A stretch of 64,000 bases of DNA from Sedimentibacter acidaminivorans (GCF_017873955.1 NZ_JAGGKS010000007.1:181871-245870), one strand, 5' to 3'. Shown: positions 46,334 to 56,192, counted from the stretch's first letter. The notes: generated from the sequence alone by a model not told the origin. Made by a program: numbers and translations.

Positions 46334-48433
46334 TTAAAATATGTGAGATCTGAATTCATTAAGAACTTTTATACCTCTATCATTTATTTTACTACCACCT
46401 CTACCTCTTGACATTTTAATTAAACATAGATTATTTAAATCCATTAAAATTCCGCGAATTTCCTGTTGAGTAAGGAAACGACCGGCAGCTTCTGCGTCAT
46501 CTGAAATGGAGAGCCTACCTTTAGATATTTTATGAATAAATCCTATATGTAATGTGTTTAGAACAAATAAGTAATCATCTAATCTATTTCCTGCTAATTG
46601 CTCTAAAAGTTTTGCCTCTAGATTAGTTTTTGTATCGGAATTGCATTTTGATGTTGACATAGCTTCGTTATAAAAACCAGGCGGCAAATCATCATAATAA
46701 ATCATGTCCTTCTCTATATATGTGAGGTATTCGACGTAGTTGTGCAATTCACGAATATTTCCACTCCAATTATGAGAAAGTAATGCACGAGTTACCTCTG
46801 GTGACAGAGTAAAGTTCCCATTTAATTTAGATTTAAAGTAATTAAATAAGAGCATAATATCACTACCTCTATCCCTTAATGGCGGTATCTGTATAGGTAA
46901 GGTGTTTAAGCGAAAATATAGGTCTTTTCGAAAACTTCCATTATACACTAGCTCTTCAAGACTTTCATTGGATGCGGCAATGATTCGTACATCAATACTA
47001 ATGATTTTATTTCCTCCCACACGCATAATCTCCCTTTCCTGGATAACACGAAGCAATTTTACTTGTAGAGCTGTGCTCATTCCTTCCACTTCATCTAAAA
47101 ACATTGTTCCTTTGTGAGCATATTCAAAAAGTCCCAACTTTCCACCTTTTTTTGCGCCGGTGAAAGATCCTTCATCATGACCAAACAATTCACTTTCTAG
47201 CAAATTATCTGGCATTGCAGCACAATTTATTGCAATGAAAGGATAATCTCTACGTTTTGATTCATTATGTATAGCATGTGCAAAAAGTTCCTTCCCTGTA
47301 CCACTTTCACCAGTAATTAGAACGGTAGAATTAGTTTTTGCCATCTTTTTAGCAATGGCACAGGATCTTTTAATTGCTTCACTATCTCCTATAATATCAT
47401 TAAAAGTATATTTTGCTTTATGGCCTTTATTAAGCAATTGAATACGCAATTTATGTTGCTTATATTCTTCTTCAGTAAATCTTTGTATTGTTGCAAAAGA
47501 ACCGATGTATTCATTACCACGTATTACAGGAGTAACGGTCACATTAATATCCACACCACCTACTTTAATTAATAGATTATTTATCTTTTTTTGAGTTTTT
47601 CTACACTCTTCAAAAGGCAAAAATGAAAATATTGAATCAGCAGGATGATCAATTGCTTGCTCTTTAGTAATACCAGTAATTTCTACCGCTTTTGAATTAC
47701 AAGCAAAAATAATATCATTTTCATTCACTCCAATAATTCCTTCATCCATAATTTCCATTAAAATTTCAAATTGACTTTCCATTCTGAGTGCCCTTCCGAA
47801 AAGTTGGTCAAAGCTATAATTGTTAACGGCTAAAGAACGGAAATATTCTTTAAACTTTTCTCTTTCTAACAAGTAATCAAATTTTAGTCTAAGTGCAATT
47901 TCAACTACAGTTGTGGTATCTAACACACGTTGACCAAGGTCGATAATGGTTTTTACATCATTTGGCACGTAGCGGGCTTCGCCCACTGTCACAGCTAAAT
48001 CAAAGCCGTTAACTGGCATAGCACCAGGATAATATGGAGTAAAGCTTATGTGATTTATGCCTAATTGACTGAGATAAGTTATAGCTTCACGAACCATTAT
48101 TTCGCTTAAATTGACAAATAAAGCTTTGCTTCCCTTTGGAATGCTCATTAAAGTTTCAATTGAACTATTAGTAAACGCTACTTCGATTTCTACTTTAGGA
48201 ACATCTATAGGAATAAATTCTTTAAGATCAGTGATGTTTTCAAAAGCATCAGTTGTAACTACAAATAAGTCTTGTTCATCCATATTTTTAACAGAACCAT
48301 CTAGTACACTGTAAGAGCTAGTTATAACTAGCTCGCCAAAGAGTTCCTTAATCTGATTTGCGTAAAATTTTGAAGCCGCACAATCTAATGTAACTACAGC
48401 AATTTTTTTCTTTATGGAACTCACCCTTTCCAA
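46334..48433 (-). CDS. Sigma-54-dependent transcriptional activator with PrpR-type sensor and PAS domain
   Basis: 699 residues. An N-terminal PrpR_N-like domain (about 5-190), a PAS domain (about 220-330; [20 protein letters not shown]), a sigma-54 AAA+ domain with Walker A GESGTGKE (about 376), the sigma-54 contact loop EGSFTGA (about 424; the usual first residue Gly-Ala becomes Gly-Ser), and Walker B FLDEVEGM. The C-terminus is not a clear Fis helix-turn-helix but resembles a winged helix ([20 protein letters not shown]). The start is uncertain (TTG 48433 or GTG 48424). It is divergent from lysA and should activate the promoter at 48526. Confidence 0.92.
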   Translation of the reverse strand: MERVSSIKKKIAVVTLDCAASKFYANQIKELFGELVITSSYSVLDGSVKNMDEQDLFVVTTDAFENITDLKEFIPIDVPKVEIEVAFTNSSIETLMSIPKGSKALFVNLSEIMVREAITYLSQLGINHISFTPYYPGAMPVNGFDLAVTVGEARYVPNDVKTIIDLGQRVLDTTTVVEIALRLKFDYLLEREKFKEYFRSLAVNNYSFDQLFGRALRMESQFEILMEIMDEGIIGVNENDIIFACNSKAVEITGITKEQAIDHPADSIFSFLPFEECRKTQKKINNLLIKVGGVDINVTVTPVIRGNEYIGSFATIQRFTEEEYKQHKLRIQLLNKGHKAKYTFNDIIGDSEAIKRSCAIAKKMAKTNSTVLITGESGTGKELFAHAIHNESKRRDYPFIAINCAAMPDNLLESELFGHDEGSFTGAKKGGKLGLFEYAHKGTMFLDEVEGMSTALQVKLLRVIQEREIMRVGGNKIISIDVRIIAASNESLEELVYNGSFRKDLYFRLNTLPIQIPPLRDRGSDIMLLFNYFKSKLNGNFTLSPEVTRALLSHNWSGNIRELHNYVEYLTYIEKDMIYYDDLPPGFYNEAMSTSKCNSDTKTNLEAKLLEQLAGNRLDDYLFVLNTLHIGFIHKISKGRLSISDDAEAAGRFLTQQEIRGILMDLNNLCLIKMSRGRGGSKINDRGIKVLNEFRSHIF

Positions 48434-48449
48434 TTATAATTGTTATAAT
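48433..48449. promoter_or_regulatory. Candidate upstream activator site
   Basis: Perfect palindrome ATTATAA-TTG-TTATAAT, about 75 bases upstream of the sigma-54 promoter, at a distance usual for an activator site. Unproven; AT-rich palindromes arise by chance. Confidence 0.35.
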
Positions 48450-48525
48450 GGTAATTCTTTTTGAAAAATAAGTCAAGGAATCTTCTAAATAATAAATTAT
48501 TCGAAAAAATTGAAAATTTGGATAT

Positions 48526-48541
48526 TGGCATAGAATTTGCT
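48526..48541 (+). promoter_or_regulatory. Sigma-54 (-24/-12) promoter of lysA
   Basis: TGGCATAGAATTTGCT matches every specified position of the sigma-54 consensus TGGCAYRNNNNTTGCW. It lies 86 bases before the lysA start and is divergent from a sigma-54 activator gene. Confidence 0.88.
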
Positions 48542-48626
48542 AAGCATGTTATTAAGAATTTATAATAACTTTAATAGTTTTAAATTGACAATAATAAAAT
48601 AAAATTTCTAGATGTGAGGTAAGATA

Positions 48627-49910
48627 ATGATTAAACAAGTTAAAGATGGTATATTGTATTTTGACGGATGCAATACTTTGGAATTAGCAGAAAAATATGG
48701 TACGCCACTGTATGTTATGTCTGAAACAGCAATAGTAGAAAAATGTAGAGAAATAAGGAATTCATTTTTACAAAAATATAAAAAAACAAGAGCAGCATAC
48801 GCTTCAAAGGCATTTTTAAATCTTTCTATGTGCAAAATAATTGAAAGAGAAGGATTATGTATAGATGTAGTATCAGGTGGGGAATTGTACACTGCTATTA
48901 AAGCAAATTTTCCTCCGGAAAAAATAGAATTTAACGGTAACAATAAAACAATAGATGAAATTGAATTAGCAGTTGATTATAACATAGGAAGAATAATAGT
49001 TGATGGACTTGATGAATTAAGCTTAATTGAAAGTGTATGTAAACAAAAAGGTAAAAAGATGAATGTTCTTTACAGAATAACACCAGGTGTAAAAAGTGAC
49101 TCCCATGATTATATAGTTACAGGAAAGAAAGATTCAAAGTTTGGTATTCCTTTAGATGATGAAATAATATTTCCCGCTATAGAGCAAGCTATAAAATCAG
49201 AATATGTGAATTTTATGGGTTTTCATTATCATGTAGGCTCTCAGCTTCACGACAATGCATCCCACTTAAAAGCACTTGAAACATCATTGAAGTTAATAAA
49301 AGATACAAAAGATAAGTATAGTTATGTAACACCAGAGATAAATATTGGAGGAGGCTTTGGCATAAAATATACAGATGCAGACGACAAGAAGCCATATTCA
49401 TACTTTTTGGATCCAATGATGGAAAGAATCGAAGAATTTTCAAAAGATTTAAATATAGAAAGACCTGAAGTAGTAATAGAACCAGGAAGAAGTATAGTTG
49501 GAGAAGCGGGTATTACTTTATATACAGTAGGAACAATAAAAGATATCCCTGGAATAAGGAAATATGTTTCTGTAGATGGTGGAATGACTGATAATATTAG
49601 ACCAGCTCTTTATCAAGCAAAATATGAAGGAGTTGCAGCTAATAAAGTGGATGAACCAAAAACAGATACAGTTACAATTTGTGGCAAATGTTGTGAATCA
49701 GGAGATGTACTTATTAGAGATGCGGAAGTAGCACCATTAAAAAGAGGAGACATATTTGCTATATTTTCAACAGGAGCATATGGATATACAATGTCTAGCA
49801 ATTATAATAAAAATCCATTGCCAGCAGTTGTATTAGTAAAAGAAGGCGAATCAAGAATTGTAGTCAAAAGACAAAGTTATGATGATATGATCAAAAATGA
49901 TTTGTGTTAA
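48627..49910 (+). CDS. lysA: Diaminopimelate decarboxylase
   Basis: 427 residues, fold-type III PLP decarboxylase converting meso-diaminopimelate to L-lysine. PLP Lys61 is in AYASKAFLNL; GGGFGIKYTD (phosphate-binding glycines), EPGRSIVGEAG and CGKCCESGD (active-site Cys from the partner subunit) are present. The sigma-54 promoter upstream is unusual for a biosynthetic lysA and suggests inducible use, perhaps catabolic. dapF follows after 30 bases. Confidence 0.95.
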   Translation: MIKQVKDGILYFDGCNTLELAEKYGTPLYVMSETAIVEKCREIRNSFLQKYKKTRAAYASKAFLNLSMCKIIEREGLCIDVVSGGELYTAIKANFPPEKIEFNGNNKTIDEIELAVDYNIGRIIVDGLDELSLIESVCKQKGKKMNVLYRITPGVKSDSHDYIVTGKKDSKFGIPLDDEIIFPAIEQAIKSEYVNFMGFHYHVGSQLHDNASHLKALETSLKLIKDTKDKYSYVTPEINIGGGFGIKYTDADDKKPYSYFLDPMMERIEEFSKDLNIERPEVVIEPGRSIVGEAGITLYTVGTIKDIPGIRKYVSVDGGMTDNIRPALYQAKYEGVAANKVDEPKTDTVTICGKCCESGDVLIRDAEVAPLKRGDIFAIFSTGAYGYTMSSNYNKNPLPAVVLVKEGESRIVVKRQSYDDMIKNDLC

Positions 49911-49940
49911 TTAAAAAATATAATATGGAGAGGAGCAATT

Positions 49941-50786
49941 ATGGAATTTACAAAAATACAAGGGGCAGGAAATGATTTTATAATAATAAACAATATGAAG
50001 TTAAAGTTGCCTTTAAATGACATTCCTGCAATGGCTAAAAAATTATGTACAAGGAAAGTTTCTTTAGGTGCTAATGGATTTATGGTTGTTGATTTTCCTG
50101 AAGGTGATGCTGATTTTAAGATGCGTTTTTACAATTCAGATGGCAGTATTGGAGAAATGTGTGGAAATGGTGCAAGATGCATTGCAAGATATGCATACTT
50201 AAATAATATCGCAGGGAAAAATATGAGATTTGAAACATTAGCAGGTAATATTTCAGCTGAAATATTAGAAGGAAGACTTGTGAAGGTACAGCTTAACAAT
50301 CCTGAAAAAGTTATGCTTGATCATGATGTTGAAATTGACGGTATAAAATATGAGTGCTCATATGTTGAACTTGGTAATCCTGGGATACCTCATGCTATAG
50401 TAAAATACCCTAATCTTGAAAATACAGAAGAAAGTCAAATATTTGATCTTGGTAGAAAAATAAGATTTTATAAAGAATTTCCAAAAGGAGCAAATGTAAA
50501 CTTTTTTAATATTTTAGACGATACAACAGCAATTGTAAAAACATATGAAAGAGGAGTGGAAGATTTTACTTTAGCATGTGGAACTGGTTCAGGTTCAACT
50601 GCGGTTGCACTTATATTTAAGGGTTATCTTAAGAGCAATAAAGTAAAAATTATTGTTCCAGGTGGAGAATTGTTTATAGAAGTAGAAAGAGCAGAAGATA
50701 AAATAGAAAAATTATTTTTAATAGGTGATACCAATATAATTGCAGTTGGACAAATAATAGATGAAGATTTAAACTCAATATCATAA
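49941..50786 (+). CDS. dapF: Diaminopimelate epimerase
   Basis: 281 residues, two-base cofactor-independent racemase fold interconverting LL- and meso-diaminopimelate. Catalytic Cys74 is in GEMCGNGARC, and the second Cys, near 213, in TLACGTGSGSTA. N-terminal FTKIQGAGNDF is the family motif. GGAGAGGA precedes the ATG. With lysA upstream it turns either DAP isomer into lysine. Confidence 0.95.
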   Translation: MEFTKIQGAGNDFIIINNMKLKLPLNDIPAMAKKLCTRKVSLGANGFMVVDFPEGDADFKMRFYNSDGSIGEMCGNGARCIARYAYLNNIAGKNMRFETLAGNISAEILEGRLVKVQLNNPEKVMLDHDVEIDGIKYECSYVELGNPGIPHAIVKYPNLENTEESQIFDLGRKIRFYKEFPKGANVNFFNILDDTTAIVKTYERGVEDFTLACGTGSGSTAVALIFKGYLKSNKVKIIVPGGELFIEVERAEDKIEKLFLIGDTNIIAVGQIIDEDLNSIS

Positions 50787-50852
50787 TCAATTTAATCGAT
50801 ATAAATATTTGTACCACCAGTGGTGTAAATGTTATATATAACTACAAATTAA

Positions 50853-50881
50853 GGATTATTTAAAATCTATTTAAATAATCC
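50853..50881 (+). other. Intercistronic hairpin between dapF and the symporter gene
   Basis: 12-bp stem GGATTATTTAAA/TTTAAATAATCC (50853-50864 with 50870-50881) just before the ribosome binding site of the next gene. No T-run, so a processing or attenuation element is more likely than a terminator. Confidence 0.4.
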
Positions 50882-50906
50882 AAAAAAGAGGAAAGGAAGT
50901 ATCAAA

Positions 50907-52166
50907 ATGAACAAAAATAAACAAAGCGTATGGAAGAACTATCGTTTCCCCATCATTTTAATTTTATCTATCGTAATAGGCAGTATCATTGGTATTATCT
51001 TCGGTGAAAAGGCTATAGTTCTTAAACCATTTGGGGATGTATTTCTTAACTTAATGTTCACTGCTGTAACACCTTTAGTATTTGTTACTATAGCTGGTGC
51101 AGTTGGAAGCATGATAAACATGAAGAGATTAGGGAAGATTTTAGGTAATTTGTTCCTAACATTCGTTGTTACAGGATTTATTGCTTCGGTTGTTATACTA
51201 GTTGTTGTAAAACTATTTCCACCTGCTGCCGGTGTCAACATAGTAATGGAAGCCGGTACAGAGTTAGAGTCAGTTAAACTTTCTAATCAAATTGTTAATG
51301 CATTAACAGTTAATGATTTTAGTAAGTTGCTTTCACGTTCTAATATGATGCCTCTTATTATATTCTCAATTTTGTTTGGCTTCTGTGTTAGTTCTTTAGG
51401 TGAAGATAACATGATTGCCAAAGGACTTGATGCTATGTCAAAAGTTATGATGAAATTTATTGGAATAATTATGTTGTATGCTCCAATAGGTTTAGGTGCA
51501 TATTTTGCAAGTTTAATTGGAGAGTTTGGTCCTCAGTTACTTGGTGCTTATGCAAGAGCAATGGTTATTTATTATCCAGTATGCATTTTGTATTTCTTTA
51601 TTGCTTTTACAGGATACTCATACTTTGCTGGTGGTAAATTAGGTGTAAAAACTTACTTTAAAAATATATTAGGGCCTGCTATTACATCAATTGCAACTCA
51701 AAGCTCAATAGCAACACTTCCTGTAAACTTAGAAGCAACTGAACGTATGGGAGTTCCTAAGGATATCCGTGAAATTGTGTTACCGATTGGTGCTACTATG
51801 CATATGGATGGTACTGTTTTATCTTCTATATTGAAAATTTCATTTTTGTTTGGAATATTTGGACAAGAGTTCTCTGGAATGGGAATTTATATTACTGCAG
51901 TAGCTATTTCGATTCTTGGCGGTGTAGTTATGTCAGGTGTTCCAGGTGGTGGACTTATTGGCGAAATGTTAATAGTAAGCTTATTTGGATTTCCACCAGA
52001 AGCATTTCCAATTATTGCAACAATTGGATTTCTAGTTGATCCTCCTGCTACATGTGTAAACAGTACAGGTGATGCTGTTGCATCTATGGTAGTTACAAGA
52101 TTAGTAGAAGGCAAAGGCTGGATGATGAAAAATGTTCAAATGTTATCATCTGATAACAATAGCTAA
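50907..52166 (+). CDS. Dicarboxylate/amino-acid:cation symporter (DAACS family)
   Basis: 419 residues, about eight to ten helices and re-entrant loops. TQSSIATLPVNLEA (hairpin 1 serine-rich motif), GATMHMDGTVL and DPPATCVNSTGDAVAS (helix 8 region) are the landmarks of glutamate/aspartate/serine transporters. It imports an amino acid or dicarboxylate with Na+ or H+. Following lysA-dapF, uptake of DAP or a related amino acid is possible. AAGGAAG precedes the ATG. Confidence 0.92.
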   Translation: MNKNKQSVWKNYRFPIILILSIVIGSIIGIIFGEKAIVLKPFGDVFLNLMFTAVTPLVFVTIAGAVGSMINMKRLGKILGNLFLTFVVTGFIASVVILVVVKLFPPAAGVNIVMEAGTELESVKLSNQIVNALTVNDFSKLLSRSNMMPLIIFSILFGFCVSSLGEDNMIAKGLDAMSKVMMKFIGIIMLYAPIGLGAYFASLIGEFGPQLLGAYARAMVIYYPVCILYFFIAFTGYSYFAGGKLGVKTYFKNILGPAITSIATQSSIATLPVNLEATERMGVPKDIREIVLPIGATMHMDGTVLSSILKISFLFGIFGQEFSGMGIYITAVAISILGGVVMSGVPGGGLIGEMLIVSLFGFPPEAFPIIATIGFLVDPPATCVNSTGDAVASMVVTRLVEGKGWMMKNVQMLSSDNNS

Positions 52167-52212
52167 ATGGTAAGATTATTTAGCTCTATATACAAGACTA
52201 CCACATAAATAA

Positions 52213-52255
52213 GAAAAAAATATTACGGCTATCTAAGATAGCCGTAATATTTTTA
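52213..52255. terminator. Bidirectional terminator between symporter and XRE regulator
   Basis: Long stem AAATATTACGGCTATCT with AGATAGCCGTAATATTT flanked by A- and T-runs; it overlaps the stop codon of the XRE gene. Confidence 0.88.
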
Positions 52256-52450
52256 TTTAAGAATTAATAATTCATCAACTGAAATGTTAAAATGTTTTGC
52301 AAAAGCTGTTAAGTAAAATTCTGAAGGTATTTCCTCGCCTGATTCATAAAGTTTAATTCTATCTTTTGGTATATTCAATGTATTGCCTAATTCTTGCTTA
52401 GTTAAGTCTTTTTCTTTTCTAATCTCTCTTAATCTTTCACCTAATGTCAT
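52253..52450 (-). CDS. Small XRE-family DNA-binding protein
   Basis: 65 residues, almost entirely a Cro/C1-type helix-turn-helix (LGERLREIRKEKDLTKQELG ... RIKLYESGEEIPSEFYLTAFAKHFNIS). No sensor domain. Start ATG with GGAGA upstream. Targets unknown; single gene with its own promoter. Confidence 0.9.
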   Translation of the reverse strand: MTLGERLREIRKEKDLTKQELGNTLNIPKDRIKLYESGEEIPSEFYLTAFAKHFNISVDELLILK

Positions 52451-52508
52451 AGTTGGTCTCCTCTATTTTATTATTATAGACTCATTCATTTCTCTTTATT
52501 GTATCTAC

Positions 52509-52536
52509 ATTATATCATACTATTCATAAACATCAA
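52509..52536 (-). promoter_or_regulatory. Sigma-A promoter of the XRE gene
   Basis: Minus-strand TTGATG (52536-52531), 16-bp spacer, TATAAT (52514-52509). Confidence 0.65.
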
Positions 52537-52774
52537 TATGATTATTAGTTTGTTTTAAATTGTAATTTTTAATATGGCTATAGAAAATAAAAGCGATTTT
52601 TGTTTAAAGTAAAAAAAGAAAAAATTTAGTTCATTATTTTTATTCCTAGTAATAATTATTTTTGTTGATAGGTATTTAAAAAAGTAACAATTAGGTAGAA
52701 ATATATCTTTGAATATTTTTTATAATAAAGGAAAATATAAAAAGGATATATTATGAATTAAAGGAGAGTGAATA
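52537..52774. other. AT-rich intergenic region upstream of the Mn catalase
   Basis: No gene seen. A TATAAT at 52721-52726 could be the -10 of the catalase gene, but no matching -35 is present, so a different sigma factor (for example a sporulation one) may be used. Confidence 0.4.
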
Positions 52775-53458
52775 ATGTTTTTTCATGATAAAAAACTTCT
52801 ATTTGAAGTACGAGTAGAAAAACCTAATCCTAATTATGCTGCAATGTTACAAGAACAAATGGGTGGTCCGCACGGAGAGTTGAAAGCAGCATTACAATAT
52901 TTATCACAAAGTCAGCGCATTAAAGATCAAGAAATTAAGGATTTATTCCTTGATATTGCGGCTGAAGAATTTAGCCATTTAGAAATGGTTGCCACTACAG
53001 TGAATTTACTTAATGGTCATTATCTGGATGCACAAAATGCAACTATCGGTAGCATACAAGCTCATGTATCATCTGGACTTACACCAATGCTAAGTAATGC
53101 CTCCGGATATTTGTGGACAGCAGCTTATATAAATGAAACAGGAGACCTAGCTGCAGACATTTTATCTAACATTGCAGCAGAACAGCGTGCGAAGGTAGTA
53201 TATGAATATTTATATAGACAAATTAATGATAAAGGTGTAAGAGATACAATTGATTTCTTATTAAACCGTGAAGAGGCTCATAATACAATGTTTAGAGAAG
53301 CTTTTAATAAACTTCAAGATACAGGTTCATTAAAAGACTGGGGTGTTACTAATGATTCTAAGCTTTATTTTGACTTATCATCACCTGGCGGACAATATTT
53401 TAATGCTGATAATCCCCAACCACCAAGATTTAACAACCCATCTCCAAATACTAAATAA
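52775..53458 (+). CDS. Manganese catalase (CotJC/KatA class)
   Basis: 227 residues, ferritin-like fold that disproportionates hydrogen peroxide at a di-manganese site. Ligands are visible at E35 (GGPHGELKAAL), E65/H68 (AAEEFSHLEM), E136 (NIAAEQRAKV) and E166/H169 (NREEAHNTMF). The C-terminal tail ends in YFNADNPQPPRFNNPSPNTK. In spore-formers related proteins are coat-associated. Ribosome binding site AAAGGAG. A fragment of a second copy of the tail lies at 63699-63785. Confidence 0.93.
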   Translation: MFFHDKKLLFEVRVEKPNPNYAAMLQEQMGGPHGELKAALQYLSQSQRIKDQEIKDLFLDIAAEEFSHLEMVATTVNLLNGHYLDAQNATIGSIQAHVSSGLTPMLSNASGYLWTAAYINETGDLAADILSNIAAEQRAKVVYEYLYRQINDKGVRDTIDFLLNREEAHNTMFREAFNKLQDTGSLKDWGVTNDSKLYFDLSSPGGQYFNADNPQPPRFNNPSPNTK

Positions 53459-53473
53459 ACAAAATTTAATATA

Positions 53474-53500
53474 AAAGACTCACTATTTGGTGAGTTTTTT
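53474..53500 (+). terminator. Intrinsic terminator after the Mn catalase
   Basis: Stem ACTCAC/GTGAGT plus flanking A/T pairs (53473-53483 with 53490-53500), ending in T6. Confidence 0.8.
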
Positions 53501-53622
53501 GTTTTGTTTATTATAATTTCAAAAATATTGTGAATCATTTAATTAAACATGAAAAATAATGTTGAAATACTTGCAATTAGTATATATACTTTAAATATCT
53601 AATAATAAAGGATGTGTAGTAT

Positions 53623-54057
53623 ATGGTATCTACAAAATGGTTTCAAGGTACAGAGAATTTAGAATTATGTTTTGAAATAAGGAAAAGTGTTTTTTGCGAT
53701 GAGTTAAATATGAGCTCTGAATTTATAAGTGATATCTACGATGGTTTTTCTTTTAATGTAGTTCTATATGAGGATGAAAAAGCTGTAGGAACTGGAAGGT
53801 TAATATTTAGTGATGGAAAATATTTAATTGATAAGATTTGTGTTTTAAGTGAATATAGAGGGAACTCATTGGGGGAATTAATAATAAGAATGCTTGTTAG
53901 GAAAGCAGTAACAATTGGAGCAAAACAAACATATTCAGTATTAGATTTAAAGTACAAACGCCTGTTTGAAAAAGTAGGTTTCAAAGAAACAAGCTTAAAT
54001 TCAGACGGTAATTGCTTAATGTTGAAAGAAGGGGATGTAGGTGGACACTGCTCCTAA
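53623..54057 (+). CDS. GNAT-family N-acetyltransferase
   Basis: 144 residues of the GNAT fold. The acetyl-CoA pyrophosphate-binding region is IDKICVLSEYRGNSLGELII (residues about 68-87; motif R-G-N-S-L-G), with YKRLFEKVGF as motif B. Acceptor unknown. AAAGGATG precedes the ATG. The gene may be co-transcribed with the next three (gaps of 68, 43 and 23 bases). Confidence 0.9.
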   Translation: MVSTKWFQGTENLELCFEIRKSVFCDELNMSSEFISDIYDGFSFNVVLYEDEKAVGTGRLIFSDGKYLIDKICVLSEYRGNSLGELIIRMLVRKAVTIGAKQTYSVLDLKYKRLFEKVGFKETSLNSDGNCLMLKEGDVGGHCS

Positions 54058-54125
54058 AAAATATAGAAATTTGTATTTCTTTAAAAATATCAATACAAGA
54101 ATATCTTTAAATTAGGAGAAATTAT

Positions 54126-54902
54126 ATGTTGCAAACAGGAATATTTAATTGGTTTGGTTATATTCTTCCGTTTGAGGAACGAATTAAATTAATAAAAGAA
54201 GCAGGTTATGATTATGTTATGCTATGGTGGGAAGATGAATCGTATCCTGATTTTGTAGACAAGAAAATTATGATTAATATAGCTAAGGACAATGGACTTG
54301 GGCTTGACAATGTACATTTGCCTTATGACGATATAAATATGCTTTGGAGTGATGATAATATCAAGAGGCAGAGTCACACTGATAAGATAATTAGATGGAT
54401 GCATGAATGCAAAGTGAGTGGTGCAGATATGGTTGTAATGCACACAAATCATGGGGATAATTATAACTTTGAATATATAAAGGGCTATGAGTCTTTTAAT
54501 AAAATAGTTAATTGTGCCGAGGATATTAAACTTAAAGTGGCTTTTGAAAATACTCAAATGTTTCATTATACAGATTTTGTTTTAAAAGAGTTTGACTCAG
54601 AATATGTTGGCTTTTGTTATGACTCTTCTCATGATTTTGTTAAATATCAAAGTTTTGGGGAAATATTGGAGAAATGGAAACATAAACTTTCATGTGTTCA
54701 CTTGTCAGATAATGATGGGACATGCGATAGACATTGGATTCCTACTAAAGGTCATGTCAATTGGGAGAAGATTATAAATATTATTAAACAAACAAATTGT
54801 AAAAGCTTTTCTATGGAGACGTATCCTTATGAAGAAGAGAAAAATCTAGAACCAATTCAATTTTTAATAAAGGCGAAAAATAACTTGATCTCTATTTTAT
54901 AA
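54126..54902 (+). CDS. Sugar phosphate isomerase/epimerase-like TIM-barrel protein
   Basis: 258 residues of the AP endonuclease family 2 barrel. Metal-site strands include LGLDNVHLP, MHTNHGDNYN, KVAFENTQMF (Glu ligand), GFCYDSSHDF, CVHLSDNDGTCDRHW and SMETYPYEEEK. Members isomerise sugars or cleave metabolites; no substrate can be assigned. GGAG precedes the ATG. Confidence 0.85.
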   Translation: MLQTGIFNWFGYILPFEERIKLIKEAGYDYVMLWWEDESYPDFVDKKIMINIAKDNGLGLDNVHLPYDDINMLWSDDNIKRQSHTDKIIRWMHECKVSGADMVVMHTNHGDNYNFEYIKGYESFNKIVNCAEDIKLKVAFENTQMFHYTDFVLKEFDSEYVGFCYDSSHDFVKYQSFGEILEKWKHKLSCVHLSDNDGTCDRHWIPTKGHVNWEKIINIIKQTNCKSFSMETYPYEEEKNLEPIQFLIKAKNNLISIL

Positions 54903-54945
54903 TAGATAATTTAAGTAAAATTTTGTTTAGCACTTAGGAGGAAAA

Positions 54946-55887
54946 ATGTTTAAGAATAAAAATGTTATGCCGTATATTTCAGCTGTTATATATTCAATAA
55001 TTTTCGGATTAAGCTTTTTATTTACTAAGAAGGCGTTAGTAGCAGCTTCTACGTTTAAGCTTTTGTCATTTAGATTTATGCTTGCATTTATAGTTATGTC
55101 TGTATTAATTTTATTTAAAATCATAAAGGTTAATTATAAGGACAAACCAATTAAAGACTTGCTTATTGCTTGTATTGCACAACCTGTTATATATTTTATT
55201 TTTGAAACATATGCAATAAAATATACATCTTCATCTTATACAGGATTGTTTGTTGCATTAATTCCTATTTCTGTTTCAATAATGGGAATTTATTTTTTGA
55301 AAGAAATGCCTAGCAAAATACAATGGGTATTTATTGTTATGTCGGTATTAGGAGTCGTATATATACTTCTCAATGATTTTACATCTGCTGTAGGTAATGG
55401 AATAGTATTAGGAACTATATTTCTACTTATTGCAATTATATCAGCTTCTATTTTTAGTATTTATTCCAGAAAGATATCTTCATATTTCTCTTCTTTTGAA
55501 ATAACTTATTTTATGATGGGGATAGCAGCTTTAGTATTCAATATAGTATCATTATCACTGGATATATTAAGTGGAAATTTAAGAAATTATTTTGAACCTC
55601 TATTAAATAATGATGTTATTGTAGCGGTAATTTATTTAGGATTGTTATCTTCTATTGTTGCATATTATTTCATGAATTATTCCTTATCAAAAATGAGTGC
55701 TTCTAAGTGTATGGTTTTTGCTAATTTAGCAACTATAATAAGTATTATTGCGGGTGTGATTTTTATGAATGAGAAATTTTACTATTATCATGTCATAGGT
55801 TCTATTATGATTTTAGGTGGTATTGTAGGAGCTAATTATTTTAAAACTATAGATATTAAATCAGAAAATACCAAGGAATTAAATTAG
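54946..55887 (+). CDS. DMT-superfamily EamA-type transporter
   Basis: 313 residues with ten membrane helices in two EamA repeats (YSIIFGLSFLFTKKAL near the N-terminus; second repeat from about residue 160). Such proteins export amino acids or metabolites. AGGAGG precedes the ATG. Substrate unknown. Confidence 0.9.
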   Translation: MFKNKNVMPYISAVIYSIIFGLSFLFTKKALVAASTFKLLSFRFMLAFIVMSVLILFKIIKVNYKDKPIKDLLIACIAQPVIYFIFETYAIKYTSSSYTGLFVALIPISVSIMGIYFLKEMPSKIQWVFIVMSVLGVVYILLNDFTSAVGNGIVLGTIFLLIAIISASIFSIYSRKISSYFSSFEITYFMMGIAALVFNIVSLSLDILSGNLRNYFEPLLNNDVIVAVIYLGLLSSIVAYYFMNYSLSKMSASKCMVFANLATIISIIAGVIFMNEKFYYYHVIGSIMILGGIVGANYFKTIDIKSENTKELN

Positions 55888-55910
55888 ACATTAATAGATT
55901 GGAGGATTAA

Positions 55911-56192
55911 ATGAAACGATTAAAATTAATTAAGGTTTTTACTTATATTAACGGAGTTATAACAGTTTTGCTAGGGTTAATGTATGTTTTTAAAAGGTTT
56001 ATGTTGTTTAAATTGCTTGAAATCTCGAATGATAATGCATCTTCTATTGCAGTTATTGGTGGAGCTGATGGTCCAACTACAATTTTTCTTACAACTACTC
56101 AAGGGGGAATATCCTTAGAAATATTAATATTAATTTTTGGAGTAATAACTACAGTATTATTTTTGTTGGCTAAAAATATAAAAAAAGAGTAG
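55911..56192 (+). CDS. Short two-helix membrane protein with OadB-like GGADGPT motif
   Basis: 93 residues. One hydrophobic segment at about 10-30, a central SSIAVIGGADGPTTIFLTT block (residues about 43-61), and a second hydrophobic segment at about 68-88. GGADGPT is a signature of the beta subunit of Na+-pumping decarboxylases (OadB/MmdB), here in a protein a quarter of the usual length with no partner subunits nearby. A stand-alone small membrane protein is more likely than a decayed decarboxylase, as the frame is intact and GGAGG lies upstream. Confidence 0.75.
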   Translation: MKRLKLIKVFTYINGVITVLLGLMYVFKRFMLFKLLEISNDNASSIAVIGGADGPTTIFLTTTQGGISLEILILIFGVITTVLFLLAKNIKKE

